Positions 35,034-37,509 of a stretch of 37,509 nucleotides of DNA are shown in pieces. The notes under the pieces are model-generated. The model searched no databases. It saw nothing but the letters and a program-made list of their open reading frames with translations, and was not told where the DNA came from. The stretch's first letter is position 1. Every line of letters starts with the position of its first letter. The position numbers and the translations under genes were made by a program. Source of the stretch: Enterorhabdus sp. P55 (GTDB taxonomy: Bacteria > Actinomycetota > Coriobacteriia > Coriobacteriales > Eggerthellaceae); contig NZ_QWKK01000013.1 in NCBI RefSeq assembly GCF_009911695.1, forward strand, positions 1-37,509, given 5' to 3'.

Positions 35034-35963
35034 ATGGCTGTTGACCTTTCCCCCATCGACGAGGGGCTGCTCGCCGAGATAGCGAACCTCCACGGCATGC
35101 CCAAGGGCGCCTTCAACATCCGCAAGGACGGCCAGCTCGTCGAGCGCCACTCCTCGGCGTTCATCGAGATTTCCACCAAGACCGACGTCCCCGGCATCGA
35201 CATCAAGATCGCCCCGGGCACCAAGGGCGAGACCGTCTACATCCCCGTCATCGTCACGCAGTCGGGTCTCAAGGACGTGGTGTACAACACGTTCTACATC
35301 GGCGAGGACTGCGATGTGAAGATCGTCGCCGGTTGCGGCATCCACAACCACAGCGACGAGGCCTCCGAGCACGACGGCATCCACAGCTTCTACTGCGGCA
35401 AGAACAGCCGCGTCGTCTACGTCGAGAAGCACTACGGCGAGGGCGAGGGCACCGGCGAGCGCATCCTCAACCCGACCACCAACGTCTACCTGGAGGAGGG
35501 CGCCTACTGCGAAATGGAGATGGTGCAGCTGCGCGGCGTCACCTCCACGGTGCGCGACACCAACGCCGAGCTGGCCGCCGACGCCAAGCTCGTGCTGATT
35601 GAGAAGCTGCTCACCCACGACCGTCAGACGGCCGAGTCCAACATGAAGGTGGAGCTCAAGGGCGAGGGCTCGTCGGTGCAGGTGATCTCCCGCTCGGTGG
35701 CCCAGGACGAATCGGTGCAAGTCTTCAACCCGCTCGTCATCGGCGAGGCGGCCTGCCGTGGCCACGTCCAGTGCGACGCCATCATCATGGGCAACGCCAA
35801 GGTGAAGGCCATCCCCGGCATCGAGGCGGCGAGCGAGGACGCCCTGCTCGTGCACGAGGCGGCCATCGGCAAGATCGCCGGCGACCAGATCGTGAAGCTC
35901 ATGACGCTCGGGCTCACCGAGGAGGAGGCCGAGCAGGAGATCCTGGAGGACTTCCTCAACTAG
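35034..35963 (+). CDS. SufB/SufD-family Fe-S scaffold, short form
   Basis: A 309-residue protein, with AGAAGGAGA five bases before its ATG, 39 bases after sufC. It covers the SufBD beta-helix core: KIVAGCGIHNHSDEASEHDG, VVYVEKHYGEGEGTGERILN, YLEEGAYCEMEMVQLRGV, NMKVELKGEGSSVQVISRSV, and the C-terminal ALLVHEAAIGKIAGDQIVKL followed by GLTEEEAEQEILEDFL. It is about 150 residues shorter than E. coli SufB. With SufC alone beside it and no SufD, SufS or SufU, this matches the two-gene minimal SUF-like (SMS) type known from archaea and some anaerobic bacteria. It should build Fe-S clusters on a homomeric scaffold. Confidence 0.9.
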   Translation: MAVDLSPIDEGLLAEIANLHGMPKGAFNIRKDGQLVERHSSAFIEISTKTDVPGIDIKIAPGTKGETVYIPVIVTQSGLKDVVYNTFYIGEDCDVKIVAGCGIHNHSDEASEHDGIHSFYCGKNSRVVYVEKHYGEGEGTGERILNPTTNVYLEEGAYCEMEMVQLRGVTSTVRDTNAELAADAKLVLIEKLLTHDRQTAESNMKVELKGEGSSVQVISRSVAQDESVQVFNPLVIGEAACRGHVQCDAIIMGNAKVKAIPGIEAASEDALLVHEAAIGKIAGDQIVKLMTLGLTEEEAEQEILEDFLN

Positions 35964-36014
35964 CGCGCGACACGAGCGCGCGGGAAGCTGAGGCTGCCGC
36001 GCGCCGGCGACAAA

Positions 36015-36046
36015 GCAGAGGGGGCGGCCGCGGCCGCCCCCTCTGC
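36015..36046. terminator. Bidirectional terminator, perfect 32-bp palindrome
   Basis: GCAGAGGGGGCGGCCG (36015-36030) is followed directly by its exact inverse (36031-36046). The minus side continues TTTG and the plus side GTCTTGG. It lies between the convergent Fe-S operon and the solute-binding lipoprotein gene. Confidence 0.85.
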
Positions 36047-36053
36047 GTCTTGG

Positions 36054-36977
36054 CTAGTTGCGCGCGTTCGGGCTGGCGCCGACCGCGTTGCCGCCCACCG
36101 TGGCGGGCGCCGCGTCGTCGTCGCCGCCTTCGTCCTCGGCTTGGGTGGCGGCAGGCGCGCCGGCCGTCTGGGGGACGGCGGAGAGGTCGAGGGAGGTGCC
36201 GAGCCACTTCCGCTCGATGACGTCGATGACGCCGCCGCTCGTGAGGTCGGTCACCGCCTGGGTCACGGCAGCCTGCAGCTCGGCGTTGTCGTTGGACACG
36301 CCGATGCAGTAGCCGCTCGGGGCGAGCAGCATGGCGACGATGGACACGTCAACCCCCTGGCCGTGCGCCGCGTAGTAGCCGATGATGGCGTCGGCCGCCA
36401 CGTAGCTGTCGGAGCCGCTCGTGAGGTCGGCAAAGGCATCGGTGAGGTTAGTGGTGGAGGTGAGCGCCGACTCGCCGAACTCGTTGGTCACGGCCCAGGC
36501 GCTCTTGGAGGATATCTGCGCGGCGAACTTGGCCGAGCCGCCCGCCGTCGGCACGCCTGCATCGGGCGAGGTGGCGAACGCGGCCACGCCCGTGGGCAGG
36601 TAGGCGCTCGAGAGCCAGAAGTCGCCGCCTTCGGATTGGTCGATGCCCATGACGAGGTCGACCTTGCCCTCAGCAAGCGCGCCCTCCGGGTCAGACCCCA
36701 CGTCGACGATGGACAGCTTCAGGCCCAGGCGGTCGGCCAAGGCGGCGGCGATGTCCACGTCGATGCCGATGATCTTGTCGGAGCCCATGCCCGCCAGCGG
36801 CGGGTTGGCGGTGTCCACCCCCACGCGCAGGGTACCCGCCTGGCCGATGGCCGGCGACGCCACCGTGGGATCCTTCAGCGCAGGCTGGTAATTAGAGCTG
36901 CTGCAGCCGCCCAGGACGAGCGCGAGGCACGCCATGGCAGTCGCCAGGGCCGCGATGGCCCGGATACGCTTTCCCAA
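36054..36977 (-). CDS. Solute-binding lipoprotein, amino-acid (SBP_bac_3) type
   Basis: A 307-residue protein from a TTG at 36977, chosen because GGAGG lies seven bases before it; the protein then starts with Lys-Arg and a lipoprotein signal, lipobox VLGGC (Cys25). The binding protein fold is type II: LRVGVDTANPPLAGMGSDKI and GIDVDIAAALADRLGLKLSI early, then KVDLVMGIDQSE, SYVAADAIIGYYAA, GYCIGVSNDNAELQAAVTQ and VIDVIERKWLGTS. It should capture an amino acid outside the membrane; no permease or ATPase gene is in view. The C-terminal 40 residues are Asp/Gly/Ala-rich. Confidence 0.87.
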   Translation of the reverse strand: MGKRIRAIAALATAMACLALVLGGCSSSNYQPALKDPTVASPAIGQAGTLRVGVDTANPPLAGMGSDKIIGIDVDIAAALADRLGLKLSIVDVGSDPEGALAEGKVDLVMGIDQSEGGDFWLSSAYLPTGVAAFATSPDAGVPTAGGSAKFAAQISSKSAWAVTNEFGESALTSTTNLTDAFADLTSGSDSYVAADAIIGYYAAHGQGVDVSIVAMLLAPSGYCIGVSNDNAELQAAVTQAVTDLTSGGVIDVIERKWLGTSLDLSAVPQTAGAPAATQAEDEGGDDDAAPATVGGNAVGASPNARN

Positions 36978-36984
36978 CTTGACC

Positions 36985-37198
36985 CTCCGTCTTCGGACTT
37001 CAGCTAGCGCTTCCCCCGGCTGACCTAGTCTTCGACCCCACACTCGCGCACCGGGGCCTTCGCTTGCGCTAACGGCCCTCTCGCCCGCCGCGGCCTCGTG
37101 CCGCGGATAAGGTAGAACGGGCGGTGCGGCTTACCTCTAGGATACGCCGTGCTCACGGGACGAGCCCGCTTACGTGGATCCTTTCGACCGCATCTGCC
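36985..37198 (-). ncRNA. Candidate structured leader RNA upstream of the solute-binding gene
   Basis: On the minus strand several helices can form in a row. TGCGG with CCGCA (37192-37188 and 37129-37125) is extended by GGC with GCC. Inside it GGAT..ACG pairs with CGT..ATCC (37181-37173 and 37146-37140) around CGGG/CCCG. Next are a perfect 7-bp hairpin (37106-37088), a GGGCC/GGCCC hairpin capped by GCGCAAGC with a GCAA loop (37078-37054), and GACT/AGTC plus TCAGC/GCTGA (37030-36996) just before the ribosome binding site. AGGTA and TACCT could add a long-range pairing. I match it to no known riboswitch class. A weak extended -10 (TGCTAAACT, 37265-37257) lies upstream. Confidence 0.45.
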
Positions 37199-37287
37199 AT
37201 GGACTGAGGAGGCGCATCCGCCCCCCGCAACTACAGACCCGAGAGAAGCATCGTACAGTTTAGCAGAAGAGGGGGCGTCGCGCGGGG

Positions 37288-37509
37288 ATGGCCCAGCGCA
37301 GGCCGTCAGAGGGGCAGGCGGAAGGGGCGCGGATGCTGGCAGGAGACGCAGGAGCGGAAGGGGCGTCTGGCGGCGACGGGGCGGAAGGCGGCCGGGGCGC
37401 CGGGGCTCCGGGATGGCGCGCAGGCGGCGCGCGAGGCGGATCCTGCGACGCGGAATGCCGGCAAGACGGGCGACGGGGCGCCGTCCGCGCCGGGCTGCGG
37501 AGGCGCCGT
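37288..37509 (+). other. Very GC-rich edge region with a doubtful open frame
   Basis: From an ATG at 37288 a frame stays open for 74 codons to the window edge, Gly/Ala/Arg-rich, with AEGA recurring. The element GCGGAAGGGGCG occurs at 37318 and 37354 and in part at 37381, at spacings divisible by three. No good ribosome binding site precedes it, and the opposite strand is also open from the edge to a stop at 37306. I cannot say which, if either, is coding. Confidence 0.25.

Noticed and set aside
31011-35855. A 1614-codon open frame on the minus strand
   Set aside because: It lies wholly opposite the M16 peptidase, sufC and the SufB-type gene, and its translation is a low-complexity Glu/Val/Gly/Arg/His mix typical of the shadow of GC-rich codons.
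36985-37260. Possible RNase P RNA, tmRNA, SRP RNA or T-box leader
   Set aside because: None of the conserved cores I know for these RNAs is present on either strand, so the region is reported only as an unclassified structured leader.

Overview
The window looks like chromosomal DNA of a very high-GC actinobacterium. I infer a Coriobacteriia (Eggerthellaceae-like) gut anaerobe from the extreme GC at third codon positions, a two-gene SufC/SufB-type Fe-S system without SufS, SufU or SufD, an NADP-type glutamate dehydrogenase, and a competence and RNA-processing gene cluster. This placement is an inference from gene content; no rRNA or tRNA gene is visible to confirm it. High GC also opens very long false reading frames opposite real genes, and these are excluded.

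Left part (1-5750): a partial leftward gene, possibly cobalamin-related, runs off the edge. Rightward follows a tightly overlapping operon: a WYL-domain regulator, a 1134-residue protein joining CbxX/SpoVK-type AAA+ modules to an FtsH-type (M41) zinc peptidase, a 137-residue acidic protein, and a YbjN-like protein. It ends at a strong bidirectional terminator. This is the most unusual locus in the window.

Cell-envelope signalling (5750-18106): a lipoprotein amidase, with ten consecutive C at its 5' end, diverges from a transmembrane Ser/Thr kinase whose catalytic loop reads HRDIAPQN. A one-nucleotide gap leads to a small membrane protein that appears to share one extracytoplasmic module with the kinase. 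A zinc-ribbon membrane protein about 3 kb away appears to share the kinase's other extracytoplasmic module. Between them lie recQ and an intergenic region with a 26-bp inverted repeat. Then come gdhA, a membrane-anchored GH25 muramidase, a membrane-anchored unknown protein and an EamA-type permease.

DNA and RNA maintenance (18110-28850, all leftward): uvrA with a LexA-like box, a 24-residue single-membrane-segment microprotein with a strong ribosome binding site, a Xer recombinase, trmFO, a BrnT/BrnA-like toxin-antitoxin pair, dprA, comM, yraN, rnhB and rplS. The order resembles the rnhB-dprA-topA-trmFO-xerC cluster of other Gram-positives, with the toxin-antitoxin pair in the topA position.

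Right part (28992-37509): two envelope-anchored proteins of unknown role, a large M16C metalloprotease, the Fe-S operon with a promoter and a terminator-like leader hairpin, and a solute-binding lipoprotein preceded by about 210 nt of leader that folds into several helices. The last 220 bases are very GC-rich and hold only a doubtful open frame running off the edge.
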